From contig JAUIRK010000509.1 in NCBI GenBank assembly GCA_030549495.1, positions 680,501-744,500 of the forward strand: a stretch of DNA of 64,000 bases. Reading direction: 5' to 3'. Shown here in pieces: positions 25,530-35,690 of this stretch (within the stretch, counting starts at the first letter, position 1; each line of letters starts with the position of its first letter). This DNA is from Nectonema munidae (Eukaryota > Nematomorpha > Nectonematoida > Nectonematidae). The notes under the pieces are model-generated. The model ran no database searches. It was not told the DNA's origin and saw only the letters and a list, made by a program, of their open reading frames with translations. The translations under genes were made by a program, and so were the position numbers.

Positions 25530-26186
25530 TAAATGGGGAGGGTTGGCGTTAGGAAGGGCATCCGGCCATAAAAAATTTTTCCCAAGATGAGTCTCAATAA
25601 AATTTCTCAGGCAAAGGCTAGGACGTATCCCATAGCGGTCTCAGAGTAGGAAGCCTGAACCTCGGTACTATGAAAAAGCAGAGAAGTTGTGGAATTGATG
25701 AAGATGAGTTTACATATATGGTGTATACAAGAGACTAGGTGGAGGGGGTAATAAAGCGAAAGATGGCAGAAGGATACAAATTGTATTATAGTAGCGCAAA
25801 ACCAGGTGGAAGAAGTGGAGTGGGGATAATACTCTCATCCACCATGAAAGAAAATCTTATAAGTGTTACTGGAGAAGGAGATAGGATGATGTATGGGAGA
25901 AATTCGTTAAACGTGATAGGTGCCTATACCCCCCACAACCTGAAGTTATAGAAGAAGAAAATAAGGCTTTTTGGAGAAAGTTAGAAAGCAAGTATTCCAG
26001 CAGAAGAAAGAATAATCTTGGGGGCAGACCGTAATGGCCATATCGGTCAAAATAGCAAAGGCATCGAAAGAAAACATGGAGATCATGGATATGGGCGCAT
26101 ATATAAAGATGGGGAAAGAGTGATAGAAGTCGCTAATGCAATGGATTTAATGATTGCAAATACATTTTTCAACAAAAGGAAAGAGC
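25530..26186 (+). mobile_element. RTE-type LINE, 5' part (endonuclease)
   Basis: Begins near GGTTGGCGTTAGGAAGGGCA, a phrase common at the 5' side of this LINE family. Endonuclease (EEP) blocks follow on the plus strand: RVGSLNLGTM near 25645, CIQETRWRG near 25715 (the catalytic Glu strand), and MAEGYKLYYSSAKPGGRSGV then GIILSSTMKENLISV at 25763-25865. Further on are LGADRNGHIGQ (the catalytic DxNGH strand) and GYGRIYKDGERVIEVANAMD then LMIANTFFNKR up to 26180. Stops and frame changes make it inactive. It is cut at 26186 by the hAT-ended copy B and resumes at 29343. Confidence 0.9.
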
Positions 26187-26429
26187 CAGGGGCGCACATC
26201 CTCAAAATTATTGGGGGGCGAAATTTTTTTCTTGCAATTTTCAAAATTAGTGGTCTGGAAATACCACGGGAGACCAAATATACTTTAAAATAGAGTGTAT
26301 TCAGCGCATACCCTAAAGTCCTAAATGTATAAGACTACATTATATTTTTTTTTACAAAATTAGTGAATTTAAATACTATACTTCCAGCGAAAATATTTTA
26401 ATTAAATTTGCATATCGAATATAGTGCGC

Positions 26430-26580
26430 AGAAAAAATGCTCCCGAAAAAAATGCCCCCAATTAAAAAGTAGGAAAAAATGCCCCCAATTAAAAAATAAG
26501 AAAAAATGCCCCAATTAAAAAGTAGGAAAAATGCCCCCAGTAAAAATGCCCCAATTTAAATTAGGAAAAAATGCCCCAAC
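26430..26580. repeat. Minisatellite of AAAATGCCCCCAATTAAAAAGTAGG units
   Basis: Four to five imperfect units of about 30 bp built on AAAAAATGCCCCCAATTAAA followed by AAGTAGG. Copy A has only one to two units here. An inverse unit (CTTACTTTTTAATTGGGGGC) lies at 26987-27006, so array and inverse could fold together or mark the ends of another nested element. Confidence 0.75.
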
Positions 26581-27526
26581 ACAAAAAATTATTAATTAAA
26601 ATTTTTAAAAAAGATATGTCAAATAAAGATTTTTTGTAAAAAAAAAGTTAACTTTTCATTTAAAACATTTAAAATTTAATTAAAGTAAACTAAAAAACTC
26701 AGCATACGACAATTTTTTAAATACAAAAAATTTTTTTATAAAACAGCAAATATTTTTGGACTTTGTGTGTATCAGAACACTTTCTAAATATAATTTGTAT
26801 TTTAACTGATTTTAAGAACACATTCCCACAAATATGCACCTTTGCTATTGTTTTCAAGAACTTTATAAAGAAAAAACCCTATAGATTAAGAAATTTTAGG
26901 AATTTAGCCTTTCAAAACGGTACCAAATAAAAATATTTATATAATTATATAAAATCCTGAAAATCAAAAATTAGACGGGATTTTTTCTTACTTTTTAATT
27001 GGGGGCATTTTTACCTACAACCATCGAATATACATTAGTTTTAAAAAATCCAAAAATATTAGGGGGTGGAATAGACTTTTCATTTGAAAAATGAAGTAGT
27101 CTACCAGGCACATTACAGGAATTGATGAAAGGAAATTTGATTCATAGAGAAAACAAATAACTGAAGGTTGGATAGTTTTATATCAGTGAATGTAGTCTAA
27201 AGGCAAAGAGTCTACTAGACAACCTGTGATGTTTATATGAAAAAATGTGATTGATTCAGGGGCAAGGGTATAAAACGAAGTTATAATTGTGCAAACAAAA
27301 ATAAAACAAAAAATTAAGATCGCATTATTTCATTATACAAGCTACAAAAAGTAAAATAACTGTTAACATTTTGCAATGATAATTTGCCTTTTATAATAAC
27401 TTTTAAGGAAAAAAAGTCTATCAGAAAAAGTTATAGAGCTCCAACAAAAACTAAAAAATTTTAGTGCATAACTTAAGTTTTTTGAAAACTAATTTGACGT
27501 ATCCCCTACAGCATACTCTATCTATG

Positions 27527-27672
27527 GGTGGCATGGCAGGTTGGTTGAGATGATGGACATAGCACGGAAGCCTCTGGATTCGATTCCTCATTGATACGAA
27601 TTTCTTCATAGTTTGACATAAGCGGTACATCAGTGTCTGGTCAATGAAAATACATCCACTGCACCACTCAAA
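27527..27672 (+). repeat. tRNA-derived SINE nested in copy B
   Basis: Same SINE at the same place as in copy A: head GGTTGGTTGAGATGATGGAC, B box GGATTCGATTCCTC (nearer to consensus than in A), body CATAGTTTGACATAAGCGGT and ATGAAAATACATCCACTGC. Confidence 0.75.
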
Positions 27673-27897
27673 ATTAAAAAATTTGCTACATAATTAACAT
27701 AAGAGAGAAAGGAAACAAAATAAACTAATAAAGCAATTTTCACTATTTTAAAATGGAACCGTCTGTTCTCAGAATAATTTCAAAATAATAGGAGGCATAA
27801 AGAATGAGAGTTTATTTGATATTTTCAAGTTTTTATAAGCAGCAAAAGCCAACGTTAAAGTAGCTAGCCCTTATAATTAAAAAATTATTTAAATAAC

Positions 27898-28185
27898 GGT
27901 CGACAGACATTTCGCCCCCTGACAGATTGTCTCATAGGCTATTAGTATCATCCATCTTTGCTTATTATATGTGTAAAATTATTAAAAAAATTTATATTCT
28001 TGTTTATTTTATCTCTATTAAATTATTTCAAATCAATCAATTTATCTCTTAATTTTTTAGAATTGTCCATGAGACAAAATGTCTTATGAAAATAACGGGG
28101 CGAATTGTCCATGAAACAAAATGTCTTATGAAAATAATGAGGCGAACTGTCTTATGAAAATAATGGGGCGAAATGTCCGAGGACC
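27898..28185. mobile_element. Inverted-repeat element nested in copy B
   Basis: Orthologous to 21309-21574 in copy A. Ends GGTCGACAGACATTTCGCCC and inverse of GGTCCTCGGACATTTCGCCC; right flank AAACTAAC is preserved, left flank is altered to AAATAAC. The tandem units in its right half differ in number from copy A. Confidence 0.7.
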
Positions 28186-28709
28186 AAACTAACATAAATC
28201 AAAGTATACGAGAAAAGAAAATCATTGCGTTTTTTTGAATATTTCTGTCTACAAATAAAATTCTGACAGCTGTCATAAATAGATCAAGTACATTTTTAAC
28301 AACTGAAACATTTTGTTTCGATATTATATTTTTATTATAATAATCAACAAATTTTCTTAAAAAAAGTGATTTGATTATGTACAGTGTTACTTCGAATCGT
28401 GAATATCGAATTAGTCGAATCGAACATTATAAAAATATCTCTGCTCAAATATTAAGCAAATAGGGTATTCTTGCTTTTAAACTGAATAGATAGTCAAAAT
28501 AATCATTCCAAAATAAGTATTGAAAAAAATTTCTTGACTTGAAAAAATTAAAGTTTTCAAATGTTACAAAATGTAGCAAACGTAGTGATAAAGATTAAGT
28601 GACTTTTGTTGAAAAAGTTCTTAGCGCGAGTCTAACAATATTCATTGATATAAAATTGTAACGATTGAAAACTATTTTAATTTAACTCTAAATGCAAATT
28701 AGACAGAAG

Positions 28710-28906
28710 CAGTGGTGTAGTCAAAAAAAAGTTGATAGAAGAGCACAATTTTAAAACAAAAAACTTGCGCAACATTATTTATACATTCTTGACCCTTTCA
28801 TTGGAGAAATTTTCAAAAACTGCTATCGCATAAGATGCATGGGGCACCATGCGGTACAAAGGAGTGTGGGCACGGCCCCGCATGCCCCAGCCTAGCTACG
28901 TCACTG
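28710..28906. mobile_element. Small hAT element (CAGTGGTGTAGTC), complete
   Basis: 197 bp with left end CAGTGGTGTAGTC and right end GCCTAGCTACGTCACTG, inverse CAGTGACGTAGC. Flanks GACAGAAG and GAGAGAAG match at 7 of 8. No coding capacity. It shows what is missing from the truncated copy at 22095. Confidence 0.8.
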
Positions 28907-29312
28907 GAGAGAAGAAAGCTGAATGAGATAGGAGAGCTTAACAAGAGAAGAGGGCTTGAATGAAATAAGAGAGCTTGAGTGAATGATTGAGTTTTAGCAG
29001 AGAAAGCGGAAGAGAAAATAGAATCACTGACAGAAGATGAGAAAATCTAGTGTATCATCAACATGTGTTTGCAAATACTACAGAGGAGACACTGTGATAA
29101 ACATTGCTTACTTATTGTGTGGATATTAAAGCAATGGATTATTATTATATAGCTCTCACGCATCGTCTGTAAAATATGTTCGATAGAAAAAATGCGATAG
29201 GAATTTCAGAGCAGCTTGGCGGCATTCCTTCTATGCGATCATCATACATGTTTTATAAACAAGCAGCAACTCTTACTTATATAAAATTATTGGGGGGCGA
29301 AGGTCAATTTCG

Positions 29313-29324
29313 CCCCCCCCCCCC
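29313..29324. repeat. Poly-C tract near the right end of copy B
   Basis: Run of C after TTTCG. With the upstream TTGGGGGGCGAA it makes a short GC hairpin just inside the right terminus. Confidence 0.8.
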
Positions 29325-29342
29325 TCCGGATGTGCGCCCCTG

Positions 29343-30825
29343 AAAAGAGCATATCATCACCTACAAGTTGGTTCTGATGCATCACTGATAGATTATTATC
29401 TTAGATGCATAGAAGGTCGAAGATAAACGAAGTAATAGACTGCAGGGTAATTCCAGGTGACCATGTGGCGCCGCAACTGCTGGTTCTAAGTCTTATGTTA
29501 AATACTCCAAGACCTAGAAAGAAAAGTGGTGAGAGATAAAGTGGAGAAAATTAATTGAAGTAACAAAGCGAGAAGAATTCAAGAAAAAGGTATTAGAAAG
29601 AGTGGATGATGGCATACAAGATGTAAATGGTTGGTGGGAGGAGAACTCAAAAATGGCAAAAAGTACAGCTATGGAAGTTTTAAACATCTGGTAAACCTTT
29701 TAGCGTTGGGCAGAATTGGTGGTGGAAACAAAGTATACAAGACAGAAAATTGCAAAGATAAAGTGGGAGCAAGCAGATAAAGTAGAATATGCAAGCAAAG
29801 AGGTAAAGAAAGAAGCAGATTTGGCAAAAGCAGAAGCGTGTGAGAATATATATGGAGATCTAGAAACACCTCAAGGACAAAAGTAAGTATATTGGTTAGC
29901 AAAATGTAGAAATAAGTCTACGAAAGACATACAGCAGGTCAAAAAAATAAAAGATGTTGGAAGACAAAATCTTTCAAAAATGACAAAAAAAATTCGAAAG
30001 ATGGAAGCAATATTTTGCGGGATTGCTGAATGAAGAAAATCACCAAGAGTACTTGGAAGATGGAGTGGCATGTGAAGGACGACCAATAAAAGATATAGAA
30101 AGAATGGAAGAAAATCTGGGAGAGAATTTTAGAAAACAGACTGGGGAAGAAGGTGGAGATATCGGAAGGTCAATTTGGATTTATTATGCCCCAAAAGGGA
30201 ACAACAAATGGAATATTCATTCAAAGGCAGATGATGGAAAAGTATAGAGAAAAGCAAAGAGAATTACATGCCATGTTTATAGACTTGGAAAAAGCATATG
30301 ATCGGATACCGAGGCAAGAAGTATGGTGGTGTTTAAGAAAGAAGCTGGTGACAGAGAAATATGTTCGGTTGATTATGGAGATGTATAGAAGTGTGAGGAC
30401 GCGAGTGAAAACAGTGGCAGGCGAAACAGAGAAGTTTGATGTTACGATAGACCTACACCAGAGCTCGGGCCTTATCAACGGAGTGTTTGATGTATTGACA
30501 GAAGAAATAAGGAAAGAATTGCCGTGGGAGATGGCATACGATAATAATGAAGTTGGAGTTAGGTGAAACAAGACGAGAAGTATCTTGCAGAATGGAGTAG
30601 GGTATTGGAAAGTCGAGAGCTAAGAATAAACAAAAATAAAACAGAATACTTAGTGATGAAGTAAAAAAATGAGGATCAAGGCACAAATGAGAACATGAGG
30701 AGTAAAAATCTAGGACAGCCAAAAAAGAGTCTAAAGAACTTCAAATATCTTGGTTCAGCTGTGGTGGAGGATGGCAGCGAAGATATAGAAATAAACAGAA
30801 GAATCAGTATAATCAGTTTATCTCT
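29343..30825 (+). mobile_element. RTE-type LINE, 3' part (endonuclease end and reverse transcriptase)
   Basis: Continues the LINE split by copy B. First come SDASLIDYYL and GDHVAPQLL (last endonuclease motifs, near 29375-29480), then a linker with KREEFKKKVLERVDDGIQD and WKQYFAGLLNEENHQEYLED near 30000-30060. The reverse transcriptase lies at 30153-30566: QFGFIMPQKGTTNGIFIQRQ, motif A in MFIDLEKAYDRIPRQEVWWC and motif B around LHQSSGL. The usual YADD/FADD site is changed to AYDNNE, so the catalytic centre is lost. A C-terminal piece EFKYLGS-like (NFKYLGSAVVEDGSEDIE) is at 30738-30800. Stops and shifts are present throughout. The copy ends near 30825. Confidence 0.9.
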
Positions 30826-31049
30826 AAACAATAATATATATATTCAAATGAATTGTTTGTTCTATTTATCTATTTCGTTTCAATTGTTTCGTAGTAACGC
30901 AACGATTATACTAGCAACGTTACCATGTAGTTTAGTGAGTGTAGATTTAATCTAAGAAACGTGTGCGAGATATTTAATATATATTGATATATAGATTGTC
31001 TTGAGTACTACACAAAGGCGTTGATAAGCATTGGCATCAAAGAAAATGG

Positions 31050-31125
31050 GAGAAACTCAAACCTGCCTATAGCAGCCGCCCAAGGGAAACGACAAAAGTG
31101 CCCACTATAGACAGGTCAATAATCA
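31050..31125. repeat. Relic containing GCCCACTATAGACAGG
   Basis: CCTGCCTATAGCAGCCGCCC and GTGCCCACTATAGACAGG are roughly inverse to each other and resemble ends of a common invertebrate repeat. Too short to classify. Confidence 0.3.
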
Positions 31126-31304
31126 TTTTCAATTTCTATATTTGCATTGTACACTAGCATACATACTCTATGCAATTCTATAAAACGGCTGGCAAATTTT
31201 TTACTTCATTTTATTTTACTTCTGTTTTTTAAAACTTAATCATGGGACTGAATATTTTTTTCATTTAAAATTCAGATATGAATCCTAAAACAACGCATTA
31301 CTGA

Positions 31305-31735
31305 GGTCTGCATGGCCTCCTGTCTCTGTTGCAGACATTCTCGCTGGACTGTGTCTGTTAAGTCAGTGCACCTCTCTAATCAGCAATGCTTCTACTGACA
31401 TCTACAAGACTCTTATGCTTGAGTTGGGACTGGCTGCTCTGTATCTCCTCTTCTTTGCTGTTTTCACCATCCTCTCGGTTAAATTCAAGCCGACGATGAA
31501 AGTCCTCAACAATTGAAGCCTAATCAGGATCAGTTCTCGCAAGCCAAGCGTGGATTGTCACCAAGTCTTTCAAGGGTATCAATCCGTGCTTGGCCTTGAT
31601 CGACCTAATCTTCAACGTACTGAGGACCGATACCACACCTGCAAAAACACTTCTGTATCGTTTAAGGTGTCCTTCAGTAGATAGCCTGGAGAACATCAGT
31701 AAAATCATTAATATATAAACCATTTTCAGTTCCAT
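31305..31735. other. GC-richer coding-like island, strand uncertain
   Basis: This block is visibly richer in G+C than its surroundings and open on both strands. On the plus strand, after an excellent acceptor-like CTGTCTCTGTTGCAG (to 31335), the frame reads ILAGLCLLSQCTSLISNAST and then LMLELGLAALYLLFFAVFTI and LSVKFKPTMKVLNN to a stop at about 31515. This looks like two hydrophobic helices of a membrane protein. On the minus strand, 31735-31520 reads STEGHLKRYRSVFAGVVSVL and IKAKHGLIPLKDLVTIHAWL, continuing past one stop into an acidic stretch. I recognise neither. It could be an exon of an unidentified gene, a processed pseudogene, or part of an unknown element. Confidence 0.4.
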
Positions 31736-32033
31736 CGCACCTTTTTACAATTCCGCTTCATCCTTTTTGCAATTCCGTATCATCCTTTTGGAATTCGGAA
31801 ATGCATTTTTACAATTTTTACTACATTTAAAATTTAACCATTATTTTTGTATAAAAAGATATTTTAATCATTCAAAAACAAAGTATTTTAAAGAATAACT
31901 TTAAAACAAGCTAAAAAAAATGAATTTAAACTATTTAAACGAATTCCTGACGAATCACTCCTTTTTGTATGTTCCTTGCTATGTGAGAAAATCAATTCTG
32001 ACAATTGTTACAATTTATTGTCTTTATTGATAG

Positions 32034-32182
32034 GGGGCGTGAGTAAGGTTGGTAAGATACTGGCTTTCGATAACTCAAGATCCGGTTCGATTCCGCATCA
32101 AGCCCACTTTCCTAATAGTTGGATACAAGCAGCTCAATTGTGACTTCTCGATGAAAACACCCCACGCTACCTTTACCTTTTA
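32034..32182 (+). repeat. tRNA-derived SINE, near full length
   Basis: Head GCGTGAGTAAGGTTGGTAAG (A box) with B box CCGGTTCGATTCCGC 40 nt later, then body CATCAAGCCCACTTTCCTAA, CAATTGTGACTTCTCGATG and AAAACACCCCACGCTACC. Best-preserved head of the family in this window. Confidence 0.8.
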
Positions 32183-32436
32183 TTGATAGCTCAACAATTT
32201 GAGCTGAATGTTCTTATACATTTCTTTTACCTAAAAGGTTTTTGGCATTTTTTGATTTTGGAAAAGGATATTCAATTGCATTGAGCATATAAGAATGTGA
32301 CGATAAATTCTCATTTAAAAATGTCAATCAAAATCTTAAATTAAATAAAATAGTTGAAATGCATTGAACTAAAAAACAACTTTTTGAAAAAATAAACCTG
32401 TTTTTAATTCTTCTTCCATAACTGGATAGATATGGT

Positions 32437-32512
32437 ATGAATAGACAGGACCGGGATTCGAACCAAGACCATCTGGATCGAGATCCTACGTTCCTACCAC
32501 TAGGCCAACAAA
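32437..32512 (-). repeat. tRNA-like sequence, probably a different SINE head
   Basis: The reverse strand has TGGCCTAGTGGTAGGAA (A box) and GGTTCGAATCCCGG (B box) at the normal spacing for a tRNA. The stems flanking the T loop do not pair well and no matched acceptor stem is seen, so I judge it a tRNA-derived SINE head rather than a working tRNA gene. Confidence 0.5.
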
Positions 32513-32752
32513 TTTCTAATTTTAAATTGTCAATTTAGCTATTAAATTCAGGCCGATTTTCTCATTTATTCAGTATTCATCTCATTAATGGACCAATAAA
32601 ATTAGACAATATTTAAGAAAATTTATACTAAAAGCAGCTTATTTTTTCGATAAATTTGTTCAAAATAATTTGATTTTGAATAACTAATTTTTCTTTAAAA
32701 TAATCGCTAAAATTTAGAAAATACAAAAAAATTTAGAAAATATGTAACAAAA

Positions 32753-33495
32753 TTGAAAAAGGCTGAAACCAAATTATTGCAAAAAAGCGTGACGAAACTA
32801 CGTAACGGTGTTTTGCTAATCAAGGGAAACAATAAGCCATCTGTTCTTATTGCTTATTCTGCACAACTGAATTTAAAACTTATGTTAGAAATATTAAATA
32901 CGATGAAGATAAATGGCATATATGTTGAAACCTCAAAACTTTAGCTTTAGTGATTGGATTGCAAAGCGCTTATACCAAGTACTGTTGCTTTCTATGTGAA
33001 TGGGATAGCGAGGCAAGATTCGCCTTGCTACCCTTCTTGCGAACTACAATAAAAAAAATGGAAATCGTGGGAGATTTTAACTCTAGATAAAAAAAAAAGA
33101 TGCCAAATATCCAAGTCTGGTATGGCCAGGAAAATTGTTTTACCCCCTTTCCACATTAACCCGTTTACGATCGGTATAATCAGACGATATCTAGTATAAA
33201 GCAGATTTGTATTAAAAGGTATTGATAAACGCAGACGATTCTATTTAAAAAGTGTCACCTATAGGTGACGTTGGTTGTATTTGGGTTAAACCAGGAATAC
33301 TAAAAATCTTTGTAAAGACAAATGAAAGAGAAGGGTTCAAGTAATTTATAAACGGTATAAACATAAAAGCGCTCTAATCTAATAGAAAATATAATACTTC
33401 TACAAATCACAAAGAATTTTAACATGATTTACCATTGGGATCTAAAAGCCTCCAAGCTTTCCAAATTTTTATTTTAGTAAATTATCCTTTTTTAG
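32753..33495 (+). pseudogene. Member of an uncharacterised repeat protein family, N-terminal part
   Basis: Collinear blocks on the plus strand: GVLLIKGNNKPSVLIAYSAQ (32800-32860), then KYDEDKWHIC (frame changed), LALVIGLQSAYTKYCCFLCE and WDSEARF (32940-33020), SLVWPGK and KIVLPPFHIN (to 33157), and after a MITE insertion LKIFVKTNEREGFK (33300-33345). From memory, these match a protein family common in arthropod genomes as repeated copies, with conserved FLCLWDSRA and LLPPLHIKLG motifs. Its function is not established and I do not assign it to a transposon superfamily. The C-terminal blocks reappear at 35700-35862 on the same strand. This copy is broken. Confidence 0.7.
33160..33285. mobile_element. 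piggyBac-like MITE with TTAA flanks
   Basis: A 126-bp insertion between two TTAA tetranucleotides (33156-33159 and 33286-33289), with ends CCCGTTTACG and TGTATTTGGG. It contains the palindrome GTCACCTATAGGTGAC and a segment AATCAGACGATATCTAG shared with 37258-37345. It lies exactly within the coding block LPPxHI of the family above. No coding capacity. Confidence 0.75.
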
Positions 33496-33504
33496 TGTGC
33501 AAAT

Positions 33505-34739
33505 TAGTGCTCTGCGCGGGGCGGACAACCGCGCGGTTTTTGCGGGACCCGCACCCGCGGGGCGGACGTGGGTTGTCCACAGCAACATTTTTGCGGGGCG
33601 GGCCGGGTGCGGGTTTTATTAATATAGTGCGGACAATCTGTGGGTTGTCCGAATTCACTTTTATGCAAGTTTTATGAGTAGCCTCTTTGCATAAAATAAA
33701 CTTTTTTGCAAATAGTTTATTTTTTATTGCTATGTGTTGCGTATATTGGAAAGAGATTTGCATTGAGTAAATAGTGTGGATGAAGTGAAATTGTAATTGA
33801 AATAGAAAGGTATGACAGGTTTGATTGGCGTCATTGATGCGTGGAAGAAGAAGGAGAAAAAAACAAATAATAAGAATGTCGTATTTTTGAAATATCCATT
33901 ATAAAATATTATTCAATAATTCATTTTTTTGTTGTTTTCTATCGCACATTTTAAATAGCAACGTTAACATCTCAGAAAGTTTCATCTCATTTGAAATCTG
34001 GCTTATATAAAATAAAAAGTGTAAATGGATTGAAATCGGAGGTCTGGAAAACGTTTGGTATCGTGGTAAATGAGAAAAACACGGATTTGGATTTTGTCGT
34101 TTGGAAAGTATGCTTTCAAGCTTTCGCTTATTGTGGAATAAAAACAGGTACTTCTATTACGAAAACATTAAACTGGCATGCGTCCGTTTTTAAGCTAAAG
34201 ATCTTAGACAATTTGAAACGATTGGTTGTGGTGGATTCATTGACTTAGTTCAAGAGGTAAACTCTAACACTTTCTTAAATTTGTAAAATTATTTTATATG
34301 AAAAAACAAACTACAAATTAAAATAATATAAGCCAAAAATACAAATTTGAAAAATCAAAGGGCTAATCTTTTGTGATTGTATATTGAAAATTTAAAATAT
34401 TACACTTGTTGATGAGACAATTTGTTTATTTAGATCAGACAACTTGGCAATGAAATTTTTTTCAGACAAAAACTTATTTGTAAAAAAATTAATAATATAT
34501 TTAAAAGTAATATAGTATATCTAAAAAATTTTTCCAAGCATGTTAAGGATATAAATAACATTTAATTAGCTTTGTATTATTTCGATAAAATGCGGGTCGG
34601 GTTCGGGTGCAAATTGATAAATGCGGGGCGGTGCGGCTTCAAATTGAAAAAATGCAGGGCGGGGCGGAGCGGGTGCAAATTGAATAATTGCGGGGCGGAA
34701 CGGGTGCGGACAACTTTTTACAACCCGCGCAGGGCTCTA
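33505..34739 (+). mobile_element. hAT element with BED zinc-finger remnant and GC-rich ends
   Basis: A 1235-bp element with ends TAGTGCTCTGCGCGGG and inverse TAGAGCCCTGCGCGGG, flanked on both sides by the identical octamer GTGCAAAT (33497-33504 and 34740-34747). Subterminal regions at 33510-33650 and 34590-34735 are repeats of GCGGGGCGG/GCGGGTGCGG-like words, strikingly G+C-rich. The plus-strand frame at 33991-34248 reads KSGLYKIKSVNGLKSEVWKT and FAYCGIKTGTS, which matches the N-terminal region and BED-type finger (W..F, C, GTS) of hAT transposases. The catalytic core is absent, so it is an internally deleted derivative. Confidence 0.9.
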
Positions 34740-35109
34740 GTGCAAATATAATACAAAATTCAAATTTTCAGAATATTCTGTGATCATTATGCTGTTTGAG
34801 TAGTTTGTCGTATGTGTGTCATTATATGTATTGCCTACCCTTTTTGTAAGATAAGCTTGTCTCAGATTATTATTATTGTCACTGCTTGGGCAGTTGTTTC
34901 ATTCATAATAGATCTTTTTATCATGCTGTATCATTGAACTATTCTATACAGATCTCATTATATATTTTTTGTGAGATTGAGTTCCTCCCATGCCTTTTTT
35001 CAATTTTATTACTTCAACATTTGTAAAGCTCATAAAGCATTATAAAATTCTTGCCAAGCCTGTTTTGTGAAACTATTCCTTCATATTTTCAAAATACTTT
35101 GCTATGTGT

Positions 35110-35690
35110 CAATTGATTCTTTCTCTGAAAGTGACTCAGAAATTCTTTGTAAATCTAAAAAAACACGTGCTAAATATGATTTCTTCTTCTGTTTATGTCT
35201 AAACTTCGAATTCTCCTGTCGATAAGAATGAAAGTTTTCTTTCTAAAGATAAAGTAGAAGAATGGTCATCGAAGCATGTCCTTTCAAATAAAAGGTTTTT
35301 CGAATTAAATTATTAGAAAAATCTAAAGAACAAAATCAAAGTTGTTGTGAAATGGATTTTGAAGAAATGAAAAAGTTTGTTGGTTTGCTTTACCTGATAA
35401 GAGTATATAACGGTAAAAATGAGAATGTTTGCCAACTCTGGAGTGTTGATGACGGAAAAGCGATCTTCAATAAAAAAAAATGAACAAGCAAAGATTTTAA
35501 AAAATACTCCGTTTTAGGTTTGACGATTCACACGCTCGAAAAAGAAGAATGAACGTCAAGAAAAGTTGGAACCAATGGAAGAAATTTTTCAGTCATGGGA
35601 AGAAGCTTTGAGAGATGCTTACATACCTAGAGCTCATATGACAGTTAATGAACAGCTGGTGACGTTCGAGGAAGATGGCAGTATATTCCG
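35110..35690 (+). pseudogene. piggyBac transposase fragment
   Basis: Plus-strand blocks resembling piggyBac (DDE_Tnp_1_7): an acidic start DSFSESDSEILCKSKK near 35125, SSKHVLSNKRFFELN near 35270, MDFEEMKKFVGLLYLIRVYN then GKNENVCQLWSVDDGKAIFN at 35350-35470, FDDRHTR-like text near 35520, and EPMEEIFQSWEEALRDAYIP then RAHMTVNEQLVTF at 35570-35665. Stops and shifts separate them. The last block is fused in frame with an unrelated family (next entry). Confidence 0.85.

Larger units (their letters stand above)
26187..29342. mobile_element. Composite hAT-ended element (copy B) inside the RTE LINE
   Basis: A 3156-bp element starting CAGGGGCGCACATCC and ending GGATGTGCGCCCCTG. Flanking octamers GAAAGAGC (26179-26186) and AAAAGAGC (29343-29350) agree at 7 of 8. 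It interrupts the endonuclease frame of the LINE, whose next residues (ITYK...LIDYYL) continue directly after it. The interior is like copy A: tRNA-SINE, inverted-repeat element (27898-28185) and small hAT element (28710-28906). Unlike A, it has a tandem array at 26430-26580 and a unique right end (28907-29280). No transposase is encoded. Confidence 0.9.

Noticed and set aside
29669-30722. Several long minus-strand open frames
   Set aside because: Shadows opposite the LINE coding strand.
32437-32512. Functional tRNA gene on the minus strand
   Set aside because: A and B boxes are present at tRNA spacing, but the T stem and acceptor stem do not pair, so a SINE head is more likely.
33482-33763. 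Open frames on both strands in the GC-rich segment
   Set aside because: They come from the low-complexity GC-rich end of the hAT element.
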